DNA of 64,000 nt, taken from contig MWTA01000027.1 in assembly GCA_002050125.1 (NCBI GenBank), positions 1 through 64,000 on the forward strand. The letters run 5' to 3'. The DNA comes from Anaerolineae bacterium UTCFX2. Lineage in GTDB: Bacteria; Chloroflexota; Anaerolineae; Anaerolineales; UBA4823. Below the pieces are notes generated by a model. It had not been told where the DNA came from. It was given only the letters and a program-made list of their open reading frames with translations, and ran no database searches. The position numbers were made by a program, and so were the translations under genes. Positions 36,470 through 44,988 of the stretch are shown here, piece by piece (position 1 is the first letter of the stretch; every line of letters starts with the position of its first letter).

Positions 36470-37412
36470 TAATGATCCTTTACAAGACCCAAAAAACAAG
36501 CGAGAAGATCGCGAGAATATCAAGAATGTGGTTTCTGGCGTTCTGGTTGTGGACAAACCAATCGGTCTCACATCGCACGATGTGGTTCAGATTATTCGGC
36601 GCGGCACGGGCATCCGGCGGGCGGGTCACACCGGCACGTTGGATCCGCGCGCCTCGGGTGTGCTGGTCATTTTGATTGGTCCGGCGGTGCGGTTGAGCGA
36701 ATATGTCTCAGCCTCGGATAAACGCTATCAGGCGACGATCCGGCTGGGGAGTTCGACCGATACTTATGACGCTGAAGGCAGCATCACTGATTCAGCCTCG
36801 ATTGAGGATATTACTGAGGAGCGGTTCAACGAGGTGCTGCAACAGTTTGTCGGTGAGATCGAGCAAATCCCGCCCCCATATTCCGCAGTGAAAGTTCAGG
36901 GGCGCAAAGCGTACGACATGGCACGCGACGGCGAGGAATTCGAGCTCGAGCCGCGCATGATCAACGTCTACAGCCTGGAAGTGCTGGAATGGGCGCCGCC
37001 GGAAGTGGTCATCGATGTCTATTGCTCCTCTGGCACTTACGTGCGCTCGCTGGCAAACGACATGGGCAAAGCGCTGGGGACCGGCGCTCACCTGGTGGGG
37101 CTCAGGCGGACGAAAAGCGGGCGTTTCACTTTGCGCGATGCCGTGCCGCTCCGGAGGCTGCAAGAGGCTTTCGAAGCCGGAGACTGGTACCGCCAACTCA
37201 TCCCCGCCGCGGAAGCCCTGACCGACTGGCCCATGATCGAACTGGATGCAGATCAGGTCGAGTTGATCCGCCACGGTCACCGAATTGCGGCTGGACCCGA
37301 CCAGAAAGGGCTGGCGCGCGGTGTCAGCCAGCAAGGGGATCTGGTGGCGCTGCTGGAAATCGATCCTGAAACGCAGGAATGGCAGCCGCGCAAAGTATTC
37401 TTCCAATCTTAA
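36462..37412 (+). CDS. truB: tRNA pseudouridine(55) synthase
   Basis: Makes pseudouridine 55 in the T-loop of tRNAs; 316 aa. The catalytic Asp is Asp61 in GHTGTLDPRASG; VDKPIGLTSHDVV and SAVKVQGRKAYDMAR are the other TruB motifs, with CSSGTYVRSLANDMG in the second half and a PUA-like C-terminal part. About 22 polar residues precede the usual start. Overlaps nrnA; ribF follows after 84 bp. Confidence 0.96.
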   Translation: MFNNDPLQDPKNKREDRENIKNVVSGVLVVDKPIGLTSHDVVQIIRRGTGIRRAGHTGTLDPRASGVLVILIGPAVRLSEYVSASDKRYQATIRLGSSTDTYDAEGSITDSASIEDITEERFNEVLQQFVGEIEQIPPPYSAVKVQGRKAYDMARDGEEFELEPRMINVYSLEVLEWAPPEVVIDVYCSSGTYVRSLANDMGKALGTGAHLVGLRRTKSGRFTLRDAVPLRRLQEAFEAGDWYRQLIPAAEALTDWPMIELDADQVELIRHGHRIAAGPDQKGLARGVSQQGDLVALLEIDPETQEWQPRKVFFQS

Positions 37413-37496
37413 CGGTCTTCGATCAAGAAGCGCTACGGATTTGGTTCCTGGCTTGATCTTCTCTGGGCGGAACGGGATTTCAAGGGACAGCAAACG

Positions 37497-38462
37497 ATGC
37501 AGCATCTATGGTCGATCGATGGGCTAGGTCTGAGCGGATCGTGGTTGACAATCGGGTCATTCGATGGCGTTCACCTTGGACACCAGAAGATTGTGAACCA
37601 GATCGTCCACGGCGCGCGTGAAGATCACGTCCCCTCGGTTGTGCTAACCTTTTATCCCCATCCGGGCGTCGTGCTTGGCAAACGATCCGGCGCTTTTTAT
37701 CTCACTACGCCGGAGGAGAAGGCTCAGCTATTGGCTGAAATGGGTCTGGATTACATGATCAGCCATCCTTTCAATCGGCAATTGGCGCAGCTATCGGCGC
37801 GGGATTTCGTAAGCTATTTGCATCAAAGGCTGGGCTTCAAGCGCCTGTGCATCGGGAGTGATTTTGCGCTGGGTCACAACCGTGAGGGCGATCTTCCCCG
37901 GTTGGAACAGCTTGGCAGGCAGTTTGGTTACCGCGTCCAGGCGCTGCAGCCGGTGACCTTGGACGGGCGGGTTGTCTCTTCAAGCTGGGTGCGCCAGGCG
38001 CTGAGCGAAGGAGATGTCAGTACCGTCCAAAGGTTGCTGAGCCGACCATACCAGATATCCGGCGAGGTGGTGCATGGGGATGGGCGGGGCAAAACGCTTG
38101 GCATCCCAACTGCCAATCTTGAAGTATGGCGGGAGCGCGCACTGCTAAAACCAGGGGTGTATGCCGGCTGGGCAGCCGTGGATGGCAGCGCGCATCCGGC
38201 TGTTTCCAACATTGGATACCGACCCACTTTTGACCAACAAGAGGAGTATCCCCACGTTGAAGCTCACATAATCGATTTCGACCAGGACCTGTATCGTAAG
38301 CAGGTATCACTTTCATTCTTATTCCGTCTGCGGGACGAACAGCGCTTCGAGAACATCGAGGGATTGGTCCAGCAGGTTCATCAGGATATAGAAAAAGCCA
38401 GATCGTTATTAGAGGTGAGCCGACATGAGACAATATCTGGAATTGCTCGACCATCTTCTTGA
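37497..38462 (+). CDS. ribF: Bifunctional riboflavin kinase / FAD synthetase
   Basis: Makes FMN and FAD from riboflavin; 321 aa. The N-terminal adenylyltransferase has [11 protein letters not shown] (about 20-30) and FYPHPG; the C-terminal flavokinase has [17 protein letters not shown] and [11 protein letters not shown]. Usual length and usual neighbour of truB. Its 3' end overlaps thyA by 38 bp. Confidence 0.96.
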   Translation: MQHLWSIDGLGLSGSWLTIGSFDGVHLGHQKIVNQIVHGAREDHVPSVVLTFYPHPGVVLGKRSGAFYLTTPEEKAQLLAEMGLDYMISHPFNRQLAQLSARDFVSYLHQRLGFKRLCIGSDFALGHNREGDLPRLEQLGRQFGYRVQALQPVTLDGRVVSSSWVRQALSEGDVSTVQRLLSRPYQISGEVVHGDGRGKTLGIPTANLEVWRERALLKPGVYAGWAAVDGSAHPAVSNIGYRPTFDQQEEYPHVEAHIIDFDQDLYRKQVSLSFLFRLRDEQRFENIEGLVQQVHQDIEKARSLLEVSRHETISGIARPSS

Positions 38463-39219
38463 ATCGGGGGACGCCAAGGATGATCGCACCGGGACGGGTA
38501 CGCTCTCGGTTTTTGGATACCAGATGCGCTTTAATCTTGCGGATGGTTTTCCCATCCTCACGACGAAGAAGCTGCACCTGCGTTCGATCATTTATGAGCT
38601 TCTGTGGTTTTTGAAGGGTGAAACGAACATCGCCTACCTCACCGAGCATGGGGTGCGCATCTGGGACGAATGGGCGGATGAGGATGGGAATCTGGGCCCA
38701 GTATATGGCAGCCAGTGGCGCAACTGGCAGACCAACGACGGTCGCTCTATCGATCAAATCACCTGGGTGGTGGAACAAATCAAGAAAAACCCGACCTCGC
38801 GCCGGCTGATTGTGAGCGCCTGGAACCCGGCTGAAATCAATCGGATGGCGCTGCCGCCCTGCCACACTTTGTTCCAATTCTATGTGTCGCGCGGTCGCCT
38901 CTCGTGCCAGCTATATCAACGTTCAGCCGATGTCTTCCTGGGCGTCCCGTTTAACATCGCCTCGTATTCGCTCCTGGCGATGATGGTAGCGCAGGTGTGC
39001 GACCTGCAGCCGGGAGATTTTGTGCATACGTTTGGAGACGTTCACCTGTACTGTAACCATATTGAACAAGCCAAGCTGCAGCTTACGCGTTCACCGTTTC
39101 CGCTCCCGCAAATGAAAATCAACCCTCAAGTCAAGTCGATCTTTGACTTTAGTTTCGAGGACTTCGAACTGGTGGATTACCAGGCTCACCCGCACATCAA
39201 GGCGGAGGTCTCGGTGTGA
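38425..39219 (+). CDS. thyA: Thymidylate synthase
   Basis: Methylates dUMP to dTMP using methylene-tetrahydrofolate; 264 aa like E. coli ThyA. The nucleophile is Cys146 in [37 protein letters not shown] and [12 protein letters not shown] are diagnostic. It is followed with a 4-bp GTGA overlap by folA, which regenerates tetrahydrofolate from the dihydrofolate formed here. Confidence 0.98.
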   Translation: MRQYLELLDHLLESGDAKDDRTGTGTLSVFGYQMRFNLADGFPILTTKKLHLRSIIYELLWFLKGETNIAYLTEHGVRIWDEWADEDGNLGPVYGSQWRNWQTNDGRSIDQITWVVEQIKKNPTSRRLIVSAWNPAEINRMALPPCHTLFQFYVSRGRLSCQLYQRSADVFLGVPFNIASYSLLAMMVAQVCDLQPGDFVHTFGDVHLYCNHIEQAKLQLTRSPFPLPQMKINPQVKSIFDFSFEDFELVDYQAHPHIKAEVSV

Positions 39220-39737
39220 TTATCTCGCTGGTCGCAGCGGTGGATCTTCGGAATGGGATTGGGAAAGAAGGTCGCCTCCCCTGGCATTTGCGCGCAGACC
39301 TAAAGCTGTTCAAAGCGATCACCAGCGGGCACCATATGCTGATGGGGCGTAAAACGTACGAATCGATCGGGCGAAGCCTGCCAGGCAGGACGACAATTGT
39401 GCTGACCCGCAATGAGGATTTTTCCGCCCCGGGTATCCTGCGAGCAACCAGCCTCAACGCCGCGATTGAACTGGCAGAGGCGCGTGGTGAAGTCGAACTC
39501 ATGGTGGTTGGCGGCGGGCAGGTTTTTGCGGGAGTCCTTCCGCAGGCAGATCAAATCTATCTGACGCGCGTGCAAGTGGACGCAGGCTGCGATGTGTTCT
39601 TTCCGGATATGGATTGGAACGGTTGGGTTGAGTTGGAGCGCAGCCATCATCCCCAAAATCCAGAAAATGACTACGCCTTTGATTTTTCCCGATTGGTGCG
39701 GATTGATGCAGGTAAAAATGTGGAAAGCCGCCCTTGA
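39216..39737 (+). CDS. folA: Dihydrofolate reductase
   Basis: Reduces dihydrofolate with NADPH; 173 aa. [29 protein letters not shown] shows the family's N-terminus (positions 2-30), [16 protein letters not shown] binds NADPH and [15 protein letters not shown] follows. GTG start within the thyA stop (GTGA), so the two are coupled. Last gene of the nusA operon; the promoter of the T-box/trpB2 unit overlaps its stop codon. Confidence 0.97.
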   Translation: MIISLVAAVDLRNGIGKEGRLPWHLRADLKLFKAITSGHHMLMGRKTYESIGRSLPGRTTIVLTRNEDFSAPGILRATSLNAAIELAEARGEVELMVVGGGQVFAGVLPQADQIYLTRVQVDAGCDVFFPDMDWNGWVELERSHHPQNPENDYAFDFSRLVRIDAGKNVESRP

Positions 39738-39761
39738 CAGATTTGGAGCTTGGCTTATAAT
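39734..39761 (+). promoter_or_regulatory. Consensus promoter of the T-box/trpB2 transcript
   Basis: Perfect TTGACA (39734-39739), 16-bp spacer, perfect TATAAT (39756-39761). It overlaps the folA stop. Transcription should start near 39768, giving a leader of about 440 nt. Confidence 0.85.
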
Positions 39762-39799
39762 CCACCCAATCTGATCCAAAAAATTGATCTCTAAAAAAC

Positions 39800-40125
39800 T
39801 ACGAAGAGGGCGAGTAAGCATCGCACCGGCGGTACAGAGAGCGGCAGCAGGTGAAAAGCCGCCCGCACGGAGATGCGGAATGGACCTTGGAGTTGCAGGG
39901 TGAAAGACCGCTAAAGTCGAGTAGCCTGCGCCGGAGTTGCCACCGTTATCAGGGCAAAGGGTATGTTAGTACCCGAAACGAGTGAGGCTGGTCTCCAACA
40001 AAATCCCTGTCGCATCACCGGCAGGTTTTTTCATTAAGGTGGAGCGAGCCTAACCGGGGTGGCACCACGGGCGTGGATTGAAAAAATCCCAGAGCGTTCG
40101 TCCCCAATTGGGACGAGCGTTTTTT
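39800..40125 (+). promoter_or_regulatory. T-box riboswitch, tryptophan specifier, before trpB2
   Basis: This leader fills the 471-bp gap between folA and trpB2. Stem I elements occur in order: AGTA (39813-39816), AGAGAG (39836-39841) and GGTG (39850-39853). The putative specifier loop reads GAA-TGG-ACC, with TGG (Trp) at 39881-39883. CCGTTATC of the stem III region follows near 39943. The T-box sequence GGTGGCACCACGG (40059-40071) resembles the conserved GGTGGnACCGCG. The terminator CGTTCGTCCC/GGGACGAGCG plus T6 spans 40095-40125. Uncharged tRNA-Trp should pair with specifier and T-box and prevent termination, so low tryptophan charging switches the gene on. The downstream product fits a Trp specifier. 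Confidence 0.88.
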
Positions 40126-40208
40126 ATTACCCGCTGCCGGTCAGAACGGCTCGTCCGCTGAGACAAGCAAGTGAGTTCGTCGATCAAAATCAAAGTTCGG
40201 AGGAAAAC

Positions 40209-41597
40209 ATGAACACTCAATCATCCAATCAAACCCGTTTTATTCTCGGTGAAGCCGATCTGCCGAAGTTCTGGTACAACATCAACGCGGACAGCCCAGT
40301 CCCGCCGGCGCCGGTGCTTCACCCCCAAACGTTGGAGCCGGTCACCCCGGACTTCCTATCTGTGCTCTTCCCGATGGATCTGATCCTTCAAGAGATCAGC
40401 ACAGAGCGTTATATCGAGATCCCCGAAGAAGTGCGCGAGATTTACCGACTGTACCGCCCCACGCCGTTGTTGCGCGCCCGCCGGCTCGAGAAAGCGCTGG
40501 ACACCCCGGCGCACATCTACTTCAAGCACGAAGGGGTATCCCCAGCCGGCAGCCACAAACCCAATACAGCGATTGCCCAGGCGTATTACAACAAGCTCGC
40601 AGGAACAAAGGCGTTGACAACCGAAACCGGCGCGGGACAATGGGGATCCGCTCTGGCTTTAGCCTGCAGCTTCTTCAATCTAGACCTTGAAGTTTACATG
40701 GTCCGGGTTTCTTATGACCAAAAACCCTACCGCCGGTTGATGATGGAGACTTATGGCGCTCAGGTGTTCGCCAGCCCGACCGATCGCACCAATTATGGGC
40801 GCAGCCTGCTTGCGCAAGACCCTGAAACACCCGGCTCGCTCGGCATTGCGATCTCAGAGGCGGTCGAGGTTGCCGCAACATCTGGAGGCGCAAAGAAATA
40901 CAGCCTCGGATCTGTGTTGCATCACGTGCTGCTTCACCAGAGCGTCATCGGCGAGGAAGCGTTGAAGCAGATGGATATGGCTGGCGAGTATCCAGACGTT
41001 GTGATCGGCTGCGTTGGCGGCGGATCGAATTTTGCAGGGATTGCTTTTCCGTTTCTGCGTCAGAATTTGCGGGAAGGGAAGAATACCCGTCTGGTAGCAG
41101 TGGAGCCAGACGCGACCCCCTCCCTTACGCGCGGCATATATACTTTCGATTATGGCGACACTGCCCAAATGGCGCCGATTGTCAAAATGCACACGCTTGG
41201 ACATGCCTTTATGCCGCCCGCGATTCACGCCGGCGGACTGCGCTATCATGGTATGGCGCCCACCTTATGCGCGCTTTATGATGCGGGTCACATCCAGGCA
41301 GTGGCGCTGCCCCAGTTGCCTACGTTCGAAGCCGCGATTCTTTTTGCCCGTTCAGAGGGGATCATCCCTGCCCCTGAAAGCGCGCATGCCATCCGAACTG
41401 CGATCGATGAAGCGCTGGACGCCAAGGAGAAGGGCGAGAAGCGGGTTATTCTCTTTAACCTTTCGGGGCATGGGAACTTCGATATGGCGGCTTATGAAGC
41501 CTATTTTGGCGGCAAACTGGAAAATTATGTTTTTCCAGAAGCAGCCTTGCAGGCGTCGCTTAGACATTTGCCGAGGGTCGCGCTGCCGCTCGAGTAA
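40209..41597 (+). CDS. Tryptophan synthase beta chain, TrpB2 type
   Basis: PLP enzyme making tryptophan from indole and serine; 462 aa. TrpB2-type features are the long N-terminal extension with [11 protein letters not shown], the sequence [16 protein letters not shown], and PLP-lysine context [11 protein letters not shown] (Lys about 112). [11 protein letters not shown] is the PLP-phosphate loop and [15 protein letters not shown] and LSGHGNFDM are typical of this branch. CGGAGG lies 5 nt before ATG 40209; the frame extends up into the T-box but that is not coding. No trpA or other trp gene is adjacent, in keeping with TrpB2 acting alone, perhaps salvaging indole. Controlled by the Trp T-box upstream. 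Confidence 0.93.
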   Translation: MNTQSSNQTRFILGEADLPKFWYNINADSPVPPAPVLHPQTLEPVTPDFLSVLFPMDLILQEISTERYIEIPEEVREIYRLYRPTPLLRARRLEKALDTPAHIYFKHEGVSPAGSHKPNTAIAQAYYNKLAGTKALTTETGAGQWGSALALACSFFNLDLEVYMVRVSYDQKPYRRLMMETYGAQVFASPTDRTNYGRSLLAQDPETPGSLGIAISEAVEVAATSGGAKKYSLGSVLHHVLLHQSVIGEEALKQMDMAGEYPDVVIGCVGGGSNFAGIAFPFLRQNLREGKNTRLVAVEPDATPSLTRGIYTFDYGDTAQMAPIVKMHTLGHAFMPPAIHAGGLRYHGMAPTLCALYDAGHIQAVALPQLPTFEAAILFARSEGIIPAPESAHAIRTAIDEALDAKEKGEKRVILFNLSGHGNFDMAAYEAYFGGKLENYVFPEAALQASLRHLPRVALPLE

Positions 41598-41624
41598 TTT
41601 TCAACTGCGCCGCCTGATATTTTT

Positions 41625-41663
41625 CGTGTGCCATCTCACAGCAATGCTGCGGGATGGCACACG
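41625..41663. terminator. Hairpin between convergent trpB2 and M50 protease genes
   Basis: CGTGTGCCATC (41625-41635) and GATGGCACACG (41653-41663) form a perfect 11-bp stem; AGCA/TGCT can pair in the 17-nt loop. No T-run follows on either strand (a TTTTT precedes it), so it is an atypical terminator, like those at 8091 and 56655. Confidence 0.5.
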
Positions 41664-41694
41664 CTAATGGTAAGGTTATGAGGGTGTTCTCAGG

Positions 41695-42813
41695 CTACAT
41701 CTTGAGGGCGCTGCGCAGCTTCAAATAGCTCGCGATGTTTTCTCTTGACAAAATACCAACTAGCCTATCATCATCGACAACTGACACTTGGGTGAGGTTC
41801 GCCTCTTCCATTTTTTGGAGAGCCGCGAGGAGCTCCATGTCCGTGTCGACGGTGACAAGTTTGTGAAGCGGGGTCATGACGGTTTGAGCGGTAGTAAACC
41901 GCCACTGAAGCTGGGGGATCTGGGTGATGTCCTGAAGGGTCAGCGCGCCGATGTTCGTCCCGCTGAAATCTGTGACAAAAAAGGAGTGCTGGCCGCGCGA
42001 GAGCACGCGTTCCTGAACAATCTGGTTCAAGGTCATCAACCCGGGGACTTGAGCGCAGTCCCGGCTCATCGCCTGGGCGACGGTAGACCCGCGCAGCCGC
42101 TCCTGCACGTTAACCTGTTGGGCAGCGGAGGCGGCGGCGTTCTGCAAGAACCATCCGATGAAAGCCAGCCAAAGACCGTTCAGCAACTGTCCGTTGAAAA
42201 CGGACAAGATACCAAAGGCAATAAAGCCAAAGGCGACCATCTGTCCGCCGGCGGAGGCGATTTGGGTGGAGCGCAGGTAATTGCCGCTGAGCTTCCACAC
42301 GATTGACCGCAGCACCCGTCCACCATCCAATGGGAAGCCGGGAATCATATTGAAAACTCCCAGGATCAGATTGATGCGCATGAGGTACAGGCTGGGAGCA
42401 GCCAGATAGGGGATGTGCTGACCGAGCAGGTACAGACCGCCGAACAGCCCGCCCAGGAACAGGCTGGCGAGCGGACCGGCGATGGCGATGCGGAACTCAG
42501 CCCCGGGCGTTTTGGGGTCCCGCCCGATTTGAGCGACACCGCCAAAAATGAAAAGGGTGATGCTTTTTACCGGGATCTGGTTGCGCAGCGCGATCAACGA
42601 GTGACCCAGTTCGTGAAACAAGACTGAGCCGAAAAACAGCAAGCTGGTGGCAACTGCCAGAATTATTATGACCCCGGTCGGAATTTGAGGATATTCTTGC
42701 GGCAGATAACCGGACGCCAGGCTCCATGTGACCAGAAAGAAGACCAGGAACCAACTGGCGTGTATCCCAATGGGAATCCCTTTGATCTTTCCGAGATTGA
42801 AATTTGCGTTCAT
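41695..42813 (-). CDS. Site-2 protease family (M50) metalloprotease with CBS pair
   Basis: Intramembrane zinc protease of the S2P/SpoIVFB-CBS type, 372 aa. The active site HELGH is at 67-71 within a TM helix, and the third ligand Asp is Asp163 in GFPLDGGRV. Five to six hydrophobic segments span about 15-235. A CBS pair (about 240-370) probably senses nucleotides and gates activity. S2Ps cut membrane-bound anti-sigma factors or transcription factors in other bacteria; membrane-tethered sigma-like proteins are encoded 6-11 kb away, so they are candidate substrates, but nothing in sequence proves a link. Confidence 0.92.
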   Translation of the reverse strand: MNANFNLGKIKGIPIGIHASWFLVFFLVTWSLASGYLPQEYPQIPTGVIIILAVATSLLFFGSVLFHELGHSLIALRNQIPVKSITLFIFGGVAQIGRDPKTPGAEFRIAIAGPLASLFLGGLFGGLYLLGQHIPYLAAPSLYLMRINLILGVFNMIPGFPLDGGRVLRSIVWKLSGNYLRSTQIASAGGQMVAFGFIAFGILSVFNGQLLNGLWLAFIGWFLQNAAASAAQQVNVQERLRGSTVAQAMSRDCAQVPGLMTLNQIVQERVLSRGQHSFFVTDFSGTNIGALTLQDITQIPQLQWRFTTAQTVMTPLHKLVTVDTDMELLAALQKMEEANLTQVSVVDDDRLVGILSRENIASYLKLRSALKM

Positions 42814-42902
42814 TGACTTCTCCGTTCCTTTACCTGTAATGCAACTGATCTCTCTTTAGATAGATACGAATGCTTCGACGATAAAACAACGCTTGCAGAT
42901 AC

Positions 42903-42931
42903 ATCATAGCATAATGCGGCGACCAAGTAAA
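42903..42931 (-). promoter_or_regulatory. Promoter of the M50 protease gene
   Basis: On the minus strand TTTACT (42931-42926, 4/6), 17-bp spacer and TATGAT (42908-42903) preceded by TGC. It gives a leader of about 85 nt. A palindrome lies 10 bp upstream of the -35. Confidence 0.55.
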
Positions 42932-42941
42932 TATTCTGTGC

Positions 42942-42970
42942 ATATATCGTATAGATTTCTAACGATATAT
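42942..42970. promoter_or_regulatory. Operator-like palindrome upstream of the M50 gene
   Basis: ATATATCGT (42942-42950) and ACGATATAT (42962-42970) are perfect arms with an 11-bp spacer, centred about two helical turns upstream of the -35. The geometry fits a dimeric regulator acting as activator, or a repressor. I do not recognise the factor. Confidence 0.45.
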
Positions 42971-43017
42971 TTACATCTCTCTAACACGAATCTGACAATA
43001 GGGGATCGTTTTATCGA

Positions 43018-44283
43018 TCAGGCTGCTGATTTTTGAGGCGTCCAAAAGGCAAACAGGCAGAAGCCGGCTAACCGGATTCCGGTGGCGACGAACAACGCCC
43101 CGCTCAATCCGATTTGAGACGCCAGAAAAGTCCCCAGGATTGGCGCCAGGATGGCTGAGGCGTATTGCAAGCTTTGAGCGAGCGAGACAAATGTGGCGCT
43201 GAATTCCACCGGGACGGTTTTCATCAACTCATCAAAGAAAACCAGATCAATCCCTGCCTGGAAGATCCCCGCAAGACCCGCGAATAATATGATCCAGTTC
43301 ACCTGGTGGGTAAGCGCCACGATTGCCGGATAAAGGCTGAGACCCAAGGTGGTGATCGTGAGGACAAATCGGGATCCGCGCTTGCGGTTCTGGCGCGTCC
43401 ACAGCGCATACCCGATCAGCAGCACCGCGGTTTGCGCCATGTTGATCATGCCGATGGCGGAATCGCTGGCGTCGAGCTCGCGCACAAAATATAACGGGAA
43501 TAGAGGGATCGCGAGCGTCGTACCGGTCATGTACACGAAACGCTTGAGCGAAAATTGGATGAAATCCGGATGCTCCCCAATCAACTTGAAGTAATCCTGG
43601 CTGCGCTGGACAATGGATCTGCCTGGCGGCGAAGTTCTGGGCGGAGTATCGGGGATTTTCAGGCGGCTGGAGAAAATGAAACTGAGCAGTCCGCCGGCAG
43701 AAAGACCGATAAAGACGATCTGATAATTGATCGGGAAATTGACCAGATCCAGAACCCGCCCGACCAGCGCGACGGTGACCGCTGACGTCAAGCCGAGCAC
43801 AGACCAGCGGCGGCTCATCAAGTCGTAGCGGAAAGAGGGACCCGCCACCGAGTTCATCACCACCGAAAAGGCAACTGCGACCGCCGTCTGCGGTATCGTC
43901 ACCATTGCCCAAATCGCTAAAATGGTCGTGATGAGAAGGTCTCCCGAGACGAGGAAGGGCGCCAGACCCGTGGCGGCGTAGGCGGATACCACCATCAAGC
44001 GCGCGGCGCTAAACCAGGGAACGATGTTGCGGCGGGATTGCAGAAAATTCCCCACCAGAATGGCGAGCACGAGACCCGTTGCAGCCGGCATGGCGGTCAG
44101 CAAGCCGACCTGAAAGTTGGTAGCGCCCAGCCGGGCTAGAAACACGGGCAAGAACGGGCTGGCGGCGTTGGCAAGCCCGATCCCGATTGCGTCGATTTGA
44201 ACGTATAGAAAATTTCTCTCTTGAGCAAGTGGCGCGCCGGTAGGCGCGACCTGGAAATTAAGTTTACGCAGAATTCGCAGCAT
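43018..44283 (-). CDS. Major facilitator superfamily transporter
   Basis: 421 aa with about 12 hydrophobic segments, consistent with an MFS permease. A cytoplasmic N-terminus of about 25 residues precedes TM1 (IDAIGIGLANAASPFLPVFLA). The loop between TM2 and TM3 reads GNFLQSRRNIVPWFSAARL, and a longer central loop (about 215-250) separates the halves. There is no diagnostic substrate motif; drug, sugar or metabolite export are all possible. The upstream gene (44296-44877) ends 12 bp before it, so they are probably cotranscribed. Confidence 0.8.
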   Translation of the reverse strand: MLRILRKLNFQVAPTGAPLAQERNFLYVQIDAIGIGLANAASPFLPVFLARLGATNFQVGLLTAMPAATGLVLAILVGNFLQSRRNIVPWFSAARLMVVSAYAATGLAPFLVSGDLLITTILAIWAMVTIPQTAVAVAFSVVMNSVAGPSFRYDLMSRRWSVLGLTSAVTVALVGRVLDLVNFPINYQIVFIGLSAGGLLSFIFSSRLKIPDTPPRTSPPGRSIVQRSQDYFKLIGEHPDFIQFSLKRFVYMTGTTLAIPLFPLYFVRELDASDSAIGMINMAQTAVLLIGYALWTRQNRKRGSRFVLTITTLGLSLYPAIVALTHQVNWIILFAGLAGIFQAGIDLVFFDELMKTVPVEFSATFVSLAQSLQYASAILAPILGTFLASQIGLSGALFVATGIRLAGFCLFAFWTPQKSAA

Positions 44284-44295
44284 TTTTCTTCGAGT

Positions 44296-44877
44296 TCAGG
44301 CTCCTTGATCGACCCGCAGCGAGCCGTATAGATACCAAAAACGCGCTTTGGGGAAACTGGGTTTGAAGATCGGTTCCCAAACGAAATCACCGGGGATGAA
44401 GATGGCATTCAGGAGTACGTCCAAGCCGTTTAGCGCGTCTCGATCCGCCTTGGGCAACTCGAATATTTCCTCCATGAGCAGATCGAGCTGTACCCGCCGT
44501 GTGACTTCATACGGAAAGCGATCGAGGTTGTCTGTAGGGTCGGTTTCAAAATCGTTCAGGAAGTTGGTCCACAGGTTCAGCCGGGATCTGAATTCTGCGG
44601 CGGCTTTGTTGCTCCAGGCGGTGCGCCATTTCGAGCGAACCACCTCCATTTCCGCCTCCAACCGCTTAAGTTCGGATTGCTGTTTGCTCGTTTGGCTGAC
44701 TGCGCGAGCTCTCAACTGGAAAAGCAACAGCCACCCGAGGGTCAGTTGAGGGTATGGGGGTTCACTGGCTTTGTTTGGAATCCCGATGGGGCGAAAAACA
44801 TCCCGCGAGAGCAGATAACTTTCGAGCTGCTCGATGCCTGCCTTCATGAACCGCAGTTCATATTCCGCGTCGCTCAT
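44296..44877 (-). CDS. Unknown protein (193 aa)
   Basis: Not recognised. No signal peptide or clear TM helix. The first half (about 10-100) is helical, with SKQQSELKRLEAEMEVVRSK looking like a short coiled coil and the aromatic cluster WRTAW...NLWTNFLNDFE after it. The C-terminal half is rich in Leu and aromatic residues (LDVLLNAIFIPGDFVWEPIF, RFWYLYGSLRV). It may be a lineage-specific Chloroflexi protein. Followed by the MFS gene on the same strand; a terminator separates it from the pdh operon upstream. Confidence 0.65.
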   Translation of the reverse strand: MSDAEYELRFMKAGIEQLESYLLSRDVFRPIGIPNKASEPPYPQLTLGWLLLFQLRARAVSQTSKQQSELKRLEAEMEVVRSKWRTAWSNKAAAEFRSRLNLWTNFLNDFETDPTDNLDRFPYEVTRRVQLDLLMEEIFELPKADRDALNGLDVLLNAIFIPGDFVWEPIFKPSFPKARFWYLYGSLRVDQGA

Positions 44878-44904
44878 TGTTCACTCCGTTTTCCATGAGT
44901 AAAG

Positions 44905-44926
44905 GGGCGCAATTGAATGCGCCCCT
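44905..44926 (-). terminator. Terminator of the 2-oxoacid dehydrogenase operon
   Basis: GGGGCGCA and TGCGCCCC form a perfect 8-bp stem with a 6-nt loop; on the minus strand TTTAC follows. Lies 62 bp after the E2 stop. Confidence 0.65.
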
Positions 44927-44988
44927 GCTATTCCCAGAACCAGCTATGCCTGATTTGATTTTTTTCGACAGCCGACTCTGGCTGTGGG

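Noticed and set aside
40059-40208. Fifty extra in-frame codons upstream of trpB2 (start near 40059)
   Set aside because: They lie in the T-box sequence and terminator; the ribosome-binding site and family N-terminus support 40209.
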